Assembly (NCBI RefSeq): GCF_007679495.1
Contig: NZ_VEGP01000003.1
Location: forward strand, 87,789-151,788
Length of the DNA stretch: 64,000 nucleotides
Direction of reading: 5' to 3'
DNA from: Paenibacillus sp. 32O-W
GTDB lineage: Bacteria > Bacillota > Bacilli > Paenibacillales > NBRC-103111
The notes under the pieces were generated by a model. The model did no database searches and was not told the origin of the DNA. It worked only from the letters and a program-made list of their open reading frames with translations. Shown piece after piece: positions 26,721 to 36,582 of the stretch (position 1 is the stretch's first letter; each line of letters begins with the position of its first letter). The translations under genes were made by a program, and so were the position numbers.

Positions 26721-27478
26721 ATGAAAAGATTACCCGCTTACAGGCTTGCGATCATAGATCTTTCGTTATTTATGAGAATGGGATGGCCGTTGATTCATCG
26801 CTTTATGCTGTTGAAGATCTCGATTCGCTACTTAATGCTTTGTATGATACATTCGCCGATTTACAAAAACTGGAGCTAAGCAACCAACAGTTGGAACATG
26901 CCAAAGTTTTTTTTCGTGATTGGGGACAGACTTTTGATCTTAATGAAGAGCAACAACAGTGGCTCGCCAAAGCTCTGGCATCTGCGAAGAAATTGACCGA
27001 TCCGCCAAAGATTTATGGTACGCCTTACCCTTATGTTGGGATTGAAATCGATGATGCATTGACGTTAACGTGGTTAGCCCCTGACATGTGGAGAGTTGAT
27101 TTTAATGACGGTTATACAAGTGGATGGAACCAAGTGAGAGACACCACTTTTCGAGATAGTTTACTGGAACAGTATGGAGCTCTTTTCGAAAGGCAAGGGC
27201 TATTTGAATATAACCGGATCAACATCGAAGCGGATGGAACGATCATCGAGGTCAAGGATCCGAATCGCCTCGATGAATTATGGCGAATGCTGTTGGAAGT
27301 GCCGGAATCCGAAGAGCCTGCTGCTAAAAATGACGGCCAGTCGGTGGCAACGATCTATGACGACAATAGGCAAGTCCTGTTCGAGATTTATGAATCGGAT
27401 GGGATGAAATCTCAAGACCGATGGTATTTTCAAGATGGGCTGTATCAGCAGATGATTGATTATATTTCCGTACCCTAA
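26721..27478 (+). CDS. Unknown protein, possibly with a 5' frameshift
   Basis: The clear coding part runs from ATG 26783 to 27478 (231 residues; acidic, helix-rich N-terminal part, then a mixed domain with YPYVGIEIDDALTLTWL and WYFQDGLYQQMIDYI). No family is recognised. The frame of this protein is open upstream of 26783 and reads plausible sequence (HRSFVIYENGMAVDSS), but it has no good start there. A GAGGAG with ideal spacing serves an ATG at 26721 in a different frame (MKRLPAYRLA). Shifting by one base near 26750 would join the two, so the 5' end may carry a frameshift, or a non-ATG start is used. It sits alone between the ABC-F gene and an AraC gene. Confidence 0.55.
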
Positions 27479-27668
27479 ACACTTTAGCTGATTTCGAAGA
27501 AGCTGCTCATCCGGTCATGGCTTTGGCGGATAACCCCTTTCTTCTAAGGGTTCATGCTTTACAAACTATAGCTATTTGTATTATTTCGCCGGATTTGTCA
27601 GAAGCCTAAACAAGCGTGGCTCGCACTATTATGTTGGTCCCCGCTGCGGCTCATCAAGGTTTAAAAAC

Positions 27669-28538
27669 TTAATGGCTTCCCCGCTGGGAACGGTATTGCA
27701 GTGGAGTAATGCCCATCTTTTTCTTGAAAAGCTGGCAGAAATAAGAGAAATTGTCAAAGCCGACCCGGCTACCGATTTCCTGCACGGTCAATGAGCTGGT
27801 GCGCAGCAGCAAGCAAGCCTGCTTCATTCTTCGGGCCGTCAAATATTCGGTAAGGCTGCTGCCGGTTTCCTTGCGAAACAGGTAGGAGACATGATTTGGC
27901 GACAGATGAACGGCCTGGGCCAATTCGGATAACTGGAATTCCGAAGCGTAATGCTCCTCAATCCATTGCAGCATGGCGGTGATATGGGCGGAGACGGTCA
28001 TTGACAGGTGGGCGTGGGCCTTGGACTGGCTTTCCCAAATCGGCTTCAAGTAATGAAGAAATGAAATGAGCAGCAGCGCATTTTCTTCGGTCGCATCTTG
28101 AGACGATTGGTCGGCCAGCCTCAAATTGTAATTTTGCAGCAGCCGGTCGGCCTCCTCCTTGTTCGGATGCCGGACAACCTGTACCGCGTAAGGGTCCTTC
28201 CAAATATATAACAAAAATTGGTAAATGGAAGGAAAGGGAGTAAGATATTGGCTGAGGGTGGAAGGCTCGAACAAGAACATGGAGCGGATATACGATTGTC
28301 CCTGCTCCGTATTCATTCTCACATGATGGAGCTGATAGGGGCGGAAGCACAGCAGCGTCCCAGGGACGATATCGATTAATTGTTGCTCTATAACGACCCT
28401 TCCGGCTCCTTCATGGACATACAGCAGCTCAACTCCCTGATGGGAATGAATGATTTCCCGAAAGCTCTCTGTCCGGTTAAGATATAGTGATAGCTGAATA
28501 GGACGATTGTTCAGATTCAAATAGTTGGCCAGCTTCAT
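27669..28538 (-). CDS. AraC-family regulator
   Basis: A 289-residue regulator. An N-terminal cupin domain (IIHSHQGVELLYVHEGAGRV, then LLCFRPYQLHHVR) is followed by a C-terminal AraC domain (LSELAQAVHLSPNHVSYLFR; VQEIGSRVGFDNFSYFCQLF; GITPLQYRS). The ATG at 28538 has GGGGAG six bases upstream; the frame extends eight codons further without one. It is divergent from the GH2 gene at 28657, with 118 bases between, and is its likely regulator. Confidence 0.9.
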   Translation of the reverse strand: MKLANYLNLNNRPIQLSLYLNRTESFREIIHSHQGVELLYVHEGAGRVVIEQQLIDIVPGTLLCFRPYQLHHVRMNTEQGQSYIRSMFLFEPSTLSQYLTPFPSIYQFLLYIWKDPYAVQVVRHPNKEEADRLLQNYNLRLADQSSQDATEENALLLISFLHYLKPIWESQSKAHAHLSMTVSAHITAMLQWIEEHYASEFQLSELAQAVHLSPNHVSYLFRKETGSSLTEYLTARRMKQACLLLRTSSLTVQEIGSRVGFDNFSYFCQLFKKKMGITPLQYRSQRGSH

Positions 28539-28587
28539 CGAATCGAAACTCCCCTTGATCAATCGTAAATTAACAACATTTTATCAT

Positions 28588-28618
28588 AACCTCCCGTAAA
28601 TGACAGCGGGGGGTTTTT
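28588..28618 (+). terminator. Terminator-like hairpin in the GH2 leader
   Basis: AACCTCCCG (28588-28596) pairs with CGGGGGGTT (28607-28615; one G-T pair), followed by TTT. It points toward the GH2 gene and ends 38 bases before its start, so it is either an attenuator or a boundary of the AraC promoter region. Confidence 0.5.
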
Positions 28619-28656
28619 GCTATGATTAATGATATACGAAAGATAGGGAGGCTGCT

Positions 28657-31050
28657 ATGAAAACTAAACGGATAAGTAACGGCTGGGAGCATTATCGGGG
28701 AAGTTTGGGGGGCGTCTGGGAAGTCTGGCGCGCCTACAAGCTTAACAATCATTATAATGTGCCGTGGTCTGCAGTGGAACTGCCTCATTGCTTTAATGGA
28801 GAAGATTCGGTAGATCCGGATGTGCTCTATTATCAAGGACCGGGATGGTACAGAACTCTGCTAGAGGTAGATAATCCTTATCCGAATGGAAGAACGCTGC
28901 TTCATTTTGAAGGGGCGGGCCAGAATACCGAGGTATTTCTGTACACCGAACAGGTGGCGAGGCACGTCGGAGGGTATGACGAATTCAAGGTGGATTTGAC
29001 GGAGCAAATGGCTGAGGGAAAGTACAAGGAGCTGTTTGGCAATAAAGTTCCGGTGGCCGTTCAATGCGATAATACCCGCGATCTCGAGACCATTCCTTCC
29101 GATATCAGCGATTTTAATTTGTACGGCGGAATTTACCGATATTTGAATCTCGTTTATGTACCCGAGATTTCCTTCGAATATGTGCATATCGCTACCGAGG
29201 TACAGTCAGTGAATAACGCGGAAATAACCGTAAGAGCGAAGCTATATAATCCGCTGAAGCGCAGCCAATCCGTTCGCTTGAGTCTGGTCGTTCGCGATCC
29301 GGATGGACATGCGGTTCATCAGCAGGAATGGACTGCCGAAGCGTGGCTAGGCTGGAAGGACCTTGCAACTCTTGAGCTGACGGACGTGAAGAGATGGTCC
29401 CCTGACCATCCGGAGCTCTATAGCTGTGAAGTGGTTATGCATGGAGCAACGGGCGAGGAGGCGTGGGAAACCAGCCATGCGGAACGGTTCGGAATCCGTA
29501 CGTTCGAATTCGTGAAGCAAGGCCCCTTCCTTCTGAACGGAGAGAGGCTGCTGCTTCGCGGAACCCATCGGCATGAAGATTTTGCCGGAGTGGCCGCGGC
29601 TATGACCGAGGATATGATCAGGAGCGAAATGAAGCTGATCAAAGAGATGGGCGCCAACTTCATTCGTCTGGGCCATTATCAGCAATCGCGGATTGTACTG
29701 GAGCTGTGTGATGAGCTTGGCCTGCTGGTCTGGGAGGAAATTCCCTGGTGCAGGGGAGGAATCGGCGGAGAAGCTTACAGACAGCAGTGCCGGGACATGC
29801 TCCAAGCGATGATCGAGCAGCATTACAATCACCCGTCGGTCATTGTATGGGGGCTTGGGAACGAGAACGACTGGGAGAGCGATTTCGATACGTTCGATGA
29901 AGAGGAAATCCGCCGCTTTATGAAAGAGCTGCATGACCTGTCCCACGAGCTGGATGACAGCCGGGTGACCGGGATTCGACGCTGTGAATTTTGCAAGGAT
30001 ATTATTGACGTCTACTCACCTTCCATCTGGGCGGGCTGGTACCGCGGAGTTTATCCCGAATATGAAGCGTCCAGCCGGGCGGGCTTCGAAGGAACCGACC
30101 GCTTCCTGCATCTGGAGTGGGGCGCCGACAATATGGCCGGACGCCATGTAGAGGCTCCTTATACCGGCTTCAGTGAAATCAAGACCGGAGACGGGACGGA
30201 TGAGCGGGACGGGGATTATTTCCTGCAGGGAGGCGACCCTCGCGTATCGAGCCTCGGAGATTGGTCGGAAACTTATTTCTGCGATATGATCGACTGGTAT
30301 TTGAAAAGCCAGACTCAGATGGATTGGCTGACCGGGGCGGCCCAATGGGCGTTTAAAGACTTCTCTACTCCTGTCCGGCCGGATTCCCCTATCCCTTACC
30401 TGAATATGAAGGGGGTCGTCCAGCGGGATTTAACGCCGAAGGAGGCGTATTACGTCTTCCAATCGTATTGGTCCGAGAAGCCGATGATCCGCGTATACAA
30501 TCATTCGGAGGCCGTTCGTTGGGGGCAGCCGGGCGAGAAGAAGCTCATTAAAGTCTATTCCAATTGCGAGCAGGCGGAATTGTTCCTCAACGGACAGAGC
30601 GTCGGCGTCCGCAAACGGGATGCGCAGGATTTTCCATGTGCCGGTCTTCGCTGGGAAGTGGAGCTTGCGGAAGGGGAAAACGAAGTGCGGGCGGTAGGCA
30701 TCAAGAACGGAGCGCAGGTGGCCGATGAAATTCGTTTCGTCTATCAGACGGAAGAATGGGAGCAGCCGGCAAGTGCAGTTCTGTCCGCAAACCGCTTAGA
30801 GGATGGATTGATGAAGGTAGAGGTGCGCGTATACGACCGCAACGGGGTCTATTGTCCGGATGCGAACCTATTCGTCCGCTTTGGACTTGCCGGGGACGGA
30901 AAGCTGTTAGACAATAGAGGAACGGTTCTCGGATCACGTTATTTGCAATTGGCCGGCGGTCGGGCAGCCATCCTTGTCGATCCGCAAGGAGGTCGCTCGG
31001 TAGTCAGTGCCGCAGTAGACGGAATACCGACCGTTTTTGTGGAAATATAG
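28657..31050 (+). CDS. GH2 glycoside hydrolase (beta-galactosidase/glucuronidase type)
   Basis: A 797-residue enzyme without signal peptide. Sugar-binding and immunoglobulin-like domains (to about residue 285) precede the TIM barrel, which carries the acid/base Glu403 (GLGNEND) and a probable nucleophile Glu487 (LHLEWGAD). RGTHRHEDFAG and EMGANFIRLGHYQQS are the expected barrel motifs. A C-terminal DUF4982-like/immunoglobulin part follows (KVYSNCEQAELFLNGQSVG). GH2 enzymes remove beta-linked galactose, glucuronate or mannose; the substrate cannot be fixed from motifs. Ribosome binding site AGGGAGG. Divergent AraC gene upstream. Confidence 0.9.
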   Translation: MKTKRISNGWEHYRGSLGGVWEVWRAYKLNNHYNVPWSAVELPHCFNGEDSVDPDVLYYQGPGWYRTLLEVDNPYPNGRTLLHFEGAGQNTEVFLYTEQVARHVGGYDEFKVDLTEQMAEGKYKELFGNKVPVAVQCDNTRDLETIPSDISDFNLYGGIYRYLNLVYVPEISFEYVHIATEVQSVNNAEITVRAKLYNPLKRSQSVRLSLVVRDPDGHAVHQQEWTAEAWLGWKDLATLELTDVKRWSPDHPELYSCEVVMHGATGEEAWETSHAERFGIRTFEFVKQGPFLLNGERLLLRGTHRHEDFAGVAAAMTEDMIRSEMKLIKEMGANFIRLGHYQQSRIVLELCDELGLLVWEEIPWCRGGIGGEAYRQQCRDMLQAMIEQHYNHPSVIVWGLGNENDWESDFDTFDEEEIRRFMKELHDLSHELDDSRVTGIRRCEFCKDIIDVYSPSIWAGWYRGVYPEYEASSRAGFEGTDRFLHLEWGADNMAGRHVEAPYTGFSEIKTGDGTDERDGDYFLQGGDPRVSSLGDWSETYFCDMIDWYLKSQTQMDWLTGAAQWAFKDFSTPVRPDSPIPYLNMKGVVQRDLTPKEAYYVFQSYWSEKPMIRVYNHSEAVRWGQPGEKKLIKVYSNCEQAELFLNGQSVGVRKRDAQDFPCAGLRWEVELAEGENEVRAVGIKNGAQVADEIRFVYQTEEWEQPASAVLSANRLEDGLMKVEVRVYDRNGVYCPDANLFVRFGLAGDGKLLDNRGTVLGSRYLQLAGGRAAILVDPQGGRSVVSAAVDGIPTVFVEI

Positions 31051-31080
31051 GACTTCCCAAGAGTTGTCGGATGATCGTAT

Positions 31081-31100
31081 AAAAAAGCTCCTAACGGAGC
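31081..31100 (-). terminator. Short hairpin with T-run on the minus strand
   Basis: GCTCC (31087-31091) and GGAGC (31096-31100) with loop TAAC; six A at 31081-31086 become a T-run on the minus strand. It lies 30 bases after the GH2 stop and may act in both directions. No minus-strand gene is recognised to its right. Confidence 0.4.
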
Positions 31101-31207
31101 CTCTTCGAAGACGAATAACCCGGTTTTAAAGGAAGCTTTTTATGCCAATTGGAAAGTTGTTCCATTTTAATGCTTTAATGAACTTAAACTTTCTAATGTG
31201 GTAAAGA

Positions 31208-31233
31208 AAAGACATGCACTTACGCATGTCTTT
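31208..31233. terminator. Perfect 10-pair hairpin
   Basis: AAAGACATGC (31208-31217) pairs with GCATGTCTTT (31224-31233), loop ACTTAC. The stem ends are A and T runs, so it could terminate on either strand. Confidence 0.5.
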
Positions 31234-31515
31234 CGTCCATATGTTAACGGCGCCCAGATATTGGGTAATACGCGGCCAAGGGGCAGGATAGCTTGAACCT
31301 GGCTCGAGGTTCCGCAGCATCACCGAACGTCATGCGGATAAACGGGAATTGGGAAGCCGCAGCTTGGCGCGAATTGGTGCAGAGCGGACGATCATTTGCT
31401 AGACTTCCGGGCTGGACGGTTTAAAAGGCCTCCGCCAGAGGGACGATAAATAAGAGGATAGCCCCAGGCCATTAGAGAAGCAGCTGCTGTGAAGCTAACC
31501 GGGAGGAAATGCGAC

Positions 31516-33372
31516 ATGAGAAAGATCATCGAGAGGCTGAAGAGGCGGTTTCGGAACGCAAGATTGGAGAGCAAAGTCTTTATTATGACCTCCATCGTCA
31601 TTGTGCTGGCGGTTCCGCTGACCGGTATGTTCTCTTACTCCCAGGCGGCCCGTATCCTCGAACGGTACGCGTATAACGCGGCGGATCAGACCGTCAGCCA
31701 GCTCAGCGGATACATGAACAATGAGCTGAAGAATATAAGCGATAAGCTCTATTGGATGAATGCGAGCGATGAGATGAAGACGGCGCTTTACTGGGCGGAC
31801 GGCAAGCTGGATGTGAACGGCTGGGTTGTATTCAACGAAATGTTCGCGCTGTTCTCACAGACCCGTCTGGCCTCGCCGACTATCCGTTCCATTTACATGT
31901 ACACGCCCAAAGGCGAATTCTATGAAGGACTTCCCTATGAGAGGAAGGCCGCTTCCTTCAAGGATACGCCCTATTACAAGGCGATACGTAACGAAAGCAC
32001 CAATCAGTGGGTCTATGCCGAGGAAGATCCTCTGTTCGCCGGACGTGGGGAAGTGATCTCGCTCGTCACCCGGCCTGTGCTGGATATCAGCTATCTAGAG
32101 CAGGACAATTATTTGGTCATCACGCTCTCCGCCAACCGGTTTATGGCCAATTTAAGAAATATTAATCTAGTTCCGGAAGGCTTCTCACTGATCATGGACG
32201 AGACAGGCAAGCCTATTCTGATGTCATCGCCCGAGCTCGCCGAACCTTTCCTGGAAAGTATTCAAGCCGAGGAATTCCAGCTTAATCCCGGATCTTTCGA
32301 ATGGAAGGTGGGACGCCAAGAATTTCTCGTTAGTCATCAGCCGGTTCCTTTCGCCGGATGGAACGCCGTGCTCGTACAGCCGAAGGATGAGCTGCTTAAG
32401 GAGATTAACTACATTAAATATTTTACCTTCATGCTGACCGGTATTCTGCTAATTCTATCGTTCGTTTTCATCCGTTGGATCGCCCGCTGGGTGATGAATC
32501 CGCTGAGAAAGCTGCAGAGGCTTATGAATCGGGCCAAGGATGGAAATCTGAACGTTCGTTTTGAATCCGAGTACGAGGACGAGATCGGTCAGCTCGGCAA
32601 CCGGTTCGATGATATGATCCGGCAAATTCAGCAGCTGCTTAAACAGGTGGTAGAGGAAAGCCAGGCGAAGCGGCAGGCGGAAATGAGGGCTCTGCAAGCA
32701 CAAATTAATCCTCACTTCCTGTACAACACCTTGGATGAAATCTATTGGAAAACATTGGACGCCCCGGATTCCTCCGCGAGTGAGATTATCCTGTCGTTAT
32801 CGCGATTCTTCCGCCTCAGTCTGAATCAAGGGGAGGAAATGACGACCGTAGCGAAGGAGATGGAGCATGTGGAGCAGTATCTAAAGCTCGTCAACGTCCA
32901 ATACCGGCGGCAATTTTCATATGTGATACAGACGGACGACAGGACGAAGCCGTTCCGCATGCCGAAAATTATTCTGCAGCCGCTAGTAGAGAACAGCGTG
33001 CTCCATGCCTTCAACGCAAATGACTATAACGATTACCGCATTACCGTCTCCAGCGAGTGGATTGAACCCCGTCGGGTAAGGCTGCGGGTAGAGGACAACG
33101 GCAGCGGAATAAAGCCCGAATGGGTTACGCGATTTAACGAGCCATTATCTGGGAAAAATCAGGCTTTCCCCGAGACGCCCTCCGCTGCAAACGGCGAAGT
33201 TACTCCGGCAGGTGAGGACAAGGAGCCGCCCCGTCAGGGCTATGCGATAGCCAATGTTCGGGAGAGGCTGTGGTATGCATTCGGGGAACGGGCTTCCTTC
33301 CGGGTCGAAAGCACTCTGGGAGAAGGAACGGTTATCGAAATCACGATGGAAGCCACGGAAATGGAGACGTAG
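31516..33372 (+). CDS. Sensor histidine kinase, YesM type
   Basis: A 618-residue sensor kinase. First transmembrane helix at about residues 19-38 (VFIMTSIVIVLAVPLTGMFS), an extracellular Cache-like domain, second helix (FTFMLTGILLILSFVFI), HAMP, the His_kinase domain with His400 (QINPHFLYNTLDE) and an ATPase domain (PLVENSVLHAF, VEDNGSGI, YAIANVRERL). The ATG at 31516 lies nine bases after GGGAGG; an in-frame GTG at 31489 is unlikely. It is followed after three bases by its response regulator and then by a MalF/MalG-type importer, which it presumably controls. Confidence 0.93.
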   Translation: MRKIIERLKRRFRNARLESKVFIMTSIVIVLAVPLTGMFSYSQAARILERYAYNAADQTVSQLSGYMNNELKNISDKLYWMNASDEMKTALYWADGKLDVNGWVVFNEMFALFSQTRLASPTIRSIYMYTPKGEFYEGLPYERKAASFKDTPYYKAIRNESTNQWVYAEEDPLFAGRGEVISLVTRPVLDISYLEQDNYLVITLSANRFMANLRNINLVPEGFSLIMDETGKPILMSSPELAEPFLESIQAEEFQLNPGSFEWKVGRQEFLVSHQPVPFAGWNAVLVQPKDELLKEINYIKYFTFMLTGILLILSFVFIRWIARWVMNPLRKLQRLMNRAKDGNLNVRFESEYEDEIGQLGNRFDDMIRQIQQLLKQVVEESQAKRQAEMRALQAQINPHFLYNTLDEIYWKTLDAPDSSASEIILSLSRFFRLSLNQGEEMTTVAKEMEHVEQYLKLVNVQYRRQFSYVIQTDDRTKPFRMPKIILQPLVENSVLHAFNANDYNDYRITVSSEWIEPRRVRLRVEDNGSGIKPEWVTRFNEPLSGKNQAFPETPSAANGEVTPAGEDKEPPRQGYAIANVRERLWYAFGERASFRVESTLGEGTVIEITMEATEMET

Positions 33373-33375
33373 AAG

Positions 33376-35007
33376 ATGAAAGTTCTCTTGGTAGATGATA
33401 AGGAAAGTGTCGTTCAGGGGATTCGCAAGCATGTTCCGTGGGAGCGTCTGGAGGTATCCGAGGTGGAGACCGCAATGGACGGCAGGGAAGCCTGGGCCAA
33501 GCAGCAGTCGTTCCAGGCCGATCTGATCATTACCGATATCCGGATGCCCAATATGGACGGTATTGAATTGATGGAGAGGCTGAAGAATGCCGATAAGCCA
33601 ATTCGTTATATTGTCCTGAGCGGCTATGAAGAATTTGATTATGCCAAACAGGCACTTGCGCTGGGAGCTTCCGATTATGTTCTCAAACCGGTCAATATTG
33701 AGGAGCTGACCGGGATTATCGGCAAAGTGCTGCAGGATTTACGGAGACAGCAAACCCAGGCCGAGCAGAGAATCATTTTCCAGCAAAAAATTAAACGGAG
33801 CCTCCCCGCCTTAAGACAGCAATATTTGAATGAAATGATTCATTTCCAACATGACCGGCCGGTTCGCTTCAAGGATAAATGGGAATTCGCAGAAATACCG
33901 CTTGAGCCTCACTCGATCGGATTTCTGTGCTTCTCCATAGACGATTTTGCGGAAATTACCCATACCTCCATCGAGGAGGTAGAGTTGTCGCGGTTTATCG
34001 TCGAGAACATCGTTGAGGATTGCGTGAAGGAATGGGGGCAGGGAATTGCCTTCTTTCCCGAATGGGACCGATTGGTGCTGTTGGTAAACTATGATTCCAT
34101 TCTTCTGGAGAAACAGGTTAAGGAGCAGCTTGTCGGCCTGGCCGAGAAATGCCGCCAAGCGGTCGAGCAGAATTCGAAGCTTACGGTTACCGTCGGCGTC
34201 AGCTCCTTATGCCGGGAATTGAACCAACTGCCGGAAGCCTTCCGGCAAGCCATGGAGGCGATCGATCATGTCTACTTCTTCGACCGCAATCTGGTCATCC
34301 ATTATGAAGATCTGATGCACTACCGAACGAACCATACCGACTACCCTTCCTCACGGGAGAAGGAGATCATAGCGATTGTACGGCGGGGGCAAACTGACCA
34401 GGTGGAGCACGCGGTCCAGCAATTTATCCGTGAGCTGAAGCCCGAGGAAGGAACGCCTCAGCAATTCCGGTTTGCCTGCTTCCAGCTCGTGACCGCGCTT
34501 AGCCGGAACTTGGCCGAGCTCGGGCTGCAGGAAGAGGAACCCGCCGCAGCGTTGAAGCTAAAGTACGAGGCTTGCGAGTCAGCCAATCTGAACGAATTAC
34601 GCGAACGGATTGTGGAGTGGGTCGCACAGTCGTCACAGCTGGTTAACCAATCGATTCAATCCGGGTCCAAGCATCTCGTGGATCAGGCGAAGGAGTTCAT
34701 CCAGAGAAATATTCTTCAACCGCTCTCTCTATCTTCTGTAGCGGACTATGTGAAAGTCAGCCCTACTTATTTGAGCGGCTTGTTCAAGAAGGAAACCTCG
34801 TCCACCTTCACGGAATATGTGACCGACACGAAAATAGAGAAGGCCAAAGATTGGCTGAAGAATACGGCTATGCCAATCTATGAAATCTCTGAACGGCTGG
34901 GCTACTATGACCGCAAATATTTCCGTGAAATTTTCAAGAAAAAAGCGGGAATGACGCCTTCCGAATATAGAGAGTCTGAAACGGGACGGTCTTGGGGGGA
35001 AGGTTAA
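33376..35007 (+). CDS. Response regulator, REC plus AraC output (YesN type)
   Basis: A 543-residue regulator. The receiver domain (about 1-120) has Asp7-Asp8 and the phosphoacceptor Asp54 (LIITDIRMPNMDG). A long middle region of about 280 residues is typical of the large YesN-like regulators. The C-terminal AraC domain is complete (LSSVADYVKVSPTYLSGLFK; IYEISERLGYYDRKYFREIF; GMTPSEYR). It starts three bases after the kinase stop with GGAGA upstream, so the two are co-translated. Likely target: the importer genes from 35114 and the GH88 gene. Confidence 0.93.
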   Translation: MKVLLVDDKESVVQGIRKHVPWERLEVSEVETAMDGREAWAKQQSFQADLIITDIRMPNMDGIELMERLKNADKPIRYIVLSGYEEFDYAKQALALGASDYVLKPVNIEELTGIIGKVLQDLRRQQTQAEQRIIFQQKIKRSLPALRQQYLNEMIHFQHDRPVRFKDKWEFAEIPLEPHSIGFLCFSIDDFAEITHTSIEEVELSRFIVENIVEDCVKEWGQGIAFFPEWDRLVLLVNYDSILLEKQVKEQLVGLAEKCRQAVEQNSKLTVTVGVSSLCRELNQLPEAFRQAMEAIDHVYFFDRNLVIHYEDLMHYRTNHTDYPSSREKEIIAIVRRGQTDQVEHAVQQFIRELKPEEGTPQQFRFACFQLVTALSRNLAELGLQEEEPAAALKLKYEACESANLNELRERIVEWVAQSSQLVNQSIQSGSKHLVDQAKEFIQRNILQPLSLSSVADYVKVSPTYLSGLFKKETSSTFTEYVTDTKIEKAKDWLKNTAMPIYEISERLGYYDRKYFREIFKKKAGMTPSEYRESETGRSWGEG

Positions 35008-35113
35008 AAATATCCCCCCTCAGGCTGAAAATTGCCTCCCTAACGTGTAACCGAAACAAAATTTATACTGGACATATAGAGGTTCAATGTTAGCCATCAA
35101 GGAGGTAAAAGCC

Positions 35114-36484
35114 ATGAATAAGCAGGGGGTTATTAAGCTGACATCCGCCGTTCTGCTGGCTGCGCTAGTGACAACGGCTTGCGGTCAGTCGAAGGATCCG
35201 GATAATAACGCTTCGGGGGGAGGTTCCGAGAAGGTTAAACTGACTTTCTGGACCAATGCCCGCCATGACGCGGACCTGATTCAAGACAAAATCAAGCATT
35301 TTAACGAAACAAATGACAGCAATATTGAAATCGATTTCCAGATTATGACCGAAAACTATGAGCAGGCTCTGCAAACGGCGATTCAGTCGGACGAGGCTCC
35401 GGATATTTTCAATGCGAAAATGAAGCTGAAGTTTGAAGATTTGGTCAAGATGAATGCGATTCAGCCTTTGGACGAGTTCTTGACTCCGGAGATGAAAAGC
35501 CGTTTCGGCGAAGAGAATTTACAGATTGACCGGGTCAATTACTTGGACGGTAAAATCTACAGCCTGCCTAACTATGGATCTACCTTCCGTTTGATCTATA
35601 ACAAAGATTTGTTTGCCAAAGCCGGTTTGACGGAGCCCCCCAAGTCCTTGGATGAGCTGGTCGATTATGCCAAGAAGATTACGGAAGCCGGCAAGGATGA
35701 AGGGGCTTACGGATTCGGAATTAATATGAAAAACCCGGCGGCCGCCTTCGAAAGAAGCTTGATTCCGCTCATGCGGATCAATGGCGATGATTATTATGAC
35801 TGGAAGACCGGCAAATACGATTTTGCCAAAGTAAAACTATATGTGGAAGCGTTTAAGAAAATGGCGGATAACCAAAGCATTCTCCCGGGATTCGAGTCGC
35901 TGGACATCGACCCGCTGCGCAATCAGTTTGCTTCCGGTAAAATCGGCATGTACTTCTCACTTTCTGCTGAGCCTGGAGTGTATGATTCCCAATTCCCGAC
36001 CGAAGTGGACTGGGACGTAGCTCAGGTGCCGACGATTGACGGCAACGAGCCTAAGGGAGCCAACTATATTAATGGCGGCGGCAACTGGCTGTATATGTCC
36101 GCTAAGACAAAGCACAAAGAAGCCGCTTGGAAATTCATGGAATATATGTACAGTGACGATGTATTGGTGCCGTATTATGAGCAGGGTAAGGGAATCAGCG
36201 TCGTTCCGAGCGTTCTGGAAAAGGCGAAGGAGCCCACGTTGAAGAACTTCAATGGATTTGCCCCGAAAGACGATGCGATCTGGCCGGCTTATGTTACTCA
36301 TAAAGTGGAAGGGAAGGCATGGCAGAATGTCATTGCGGAATCGATTCTGAACGTCATTCCCTTGGATAAAGCCATTGAAGATTTAACGAAGCAATATAAT
36401 ACGGACCTGGACAACGAGGAGAAGAATGGGAAAGTCAAGAGAGTCATTATTCCGGATTTCGACCCAAGAAGCTCGATTAAGTAA
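35114..36484 (+). CDS. Lipoprotein sugar-binding protein (family 1 SBP)
   Basis: A 456-residue binding protein with lipoprotein signal: basic start, hydrophobic core, lipobox VTTAC with Cys23. The mature part shows KLTFWTNARHD, IYSLPNYGSTFRLIYNKDLF and EAAWKFMEYMYS, standard family 1 positions. The ATG at 35114 has AAGGAGG eight bases upstream; an upstream in-frame ATG at 35087 has none. It is followed by a long hairpin and the two permease genes. Together with the GH88 enzyme it probably takes up unsaturated uronic acid oligosaccharides produced by a lyase. Confidence 0.92.
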   Translation: MNKQGVIKLTSAVLLAALVTTACGQSKDPDNNASGGGSEKVKLTFWTNARHDADLIQDKIKHFNETNDSNIEIDFQIMTENYEQALQTAIQSDEAPDIFNAKMKLKFEDLVKMNAIQPLDEFLTPEMKSRFGEENLQIDRVNYLDGKIYSLPNYGSTFRLIYNKDLFAKAGLTEPPKSLDELVDYAKKITEAGKDEGAYGFGINMKNPAAAFERSLIPLMRINGDDYYDWKTGKYDFAKVKLYVEAFKKMADNQSILPGFESLDIDPLRNQFASGKIGMYFSLSAEPGVYDSQFPTEVDWDVAQVPTIDGNEPKGANYINGGGNWLYMSAKTKHKEAAWKFMEYMYSDDVLVPYYEQGKGISVVPSVLEKAKEPTLKNFNGFAPKDDAIWPAYVTHKVEGKAWQNVIAESILNVIPLDKAIEDLTKQYNTDLDNEEKNGKVKRVIIPDFDPRSSIK

Positions 36485-36505
36485 ACGGTCCTGCAGCACT
36501 TGAGA

Positions 36506-36549
36506 GAAAGCCGCTCTCCCGATCTATATCATCACTGAGAGCGGCTTTC
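36506..36549 (+). terminator. Intra-operon hairpin between binding-protein and permease genes
   Basis: Perfect 13-pair stem GAAAGCCGCTCTC (36506-36518) / GAGAGCGGCTTTC (36537-36549), loop of 18 bases, no long T-run. Such hairpins stabilise or partly terminate the message so that the binding protein is made in excess over the permeases. Confidence 0.65.
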
Positions 36550-36582
36550 GCTATGATTCGAACCCGGGGAGGGACGCGAGCG

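Larger units (their letters stand above)
31051..31515. other. Non-coding gap with two hairpins
   Basis: About 465 bases between the GH2 gene and the second sensor kinase. It holds two hairpins (listed separately) and otherwise no convincing gene or clear promoter. A 65-codon minus-strand frame here lacks a ribosome binding site and was not accepted. Confidence 0.45.

Noticed and set aside
27576..27794. 72-codon plus-strand frame after the unknown protein.
   Set aside because: It overlaps the conserved AraC gene on the other strand and has no ribosome binding site.
31126..31323. 65-codon minus-strand frame next to a minus-strand terminator-like hairpin.
   Set aside because: No ribosome binding site, no recognisable domain, and it spans an inverted repeat.
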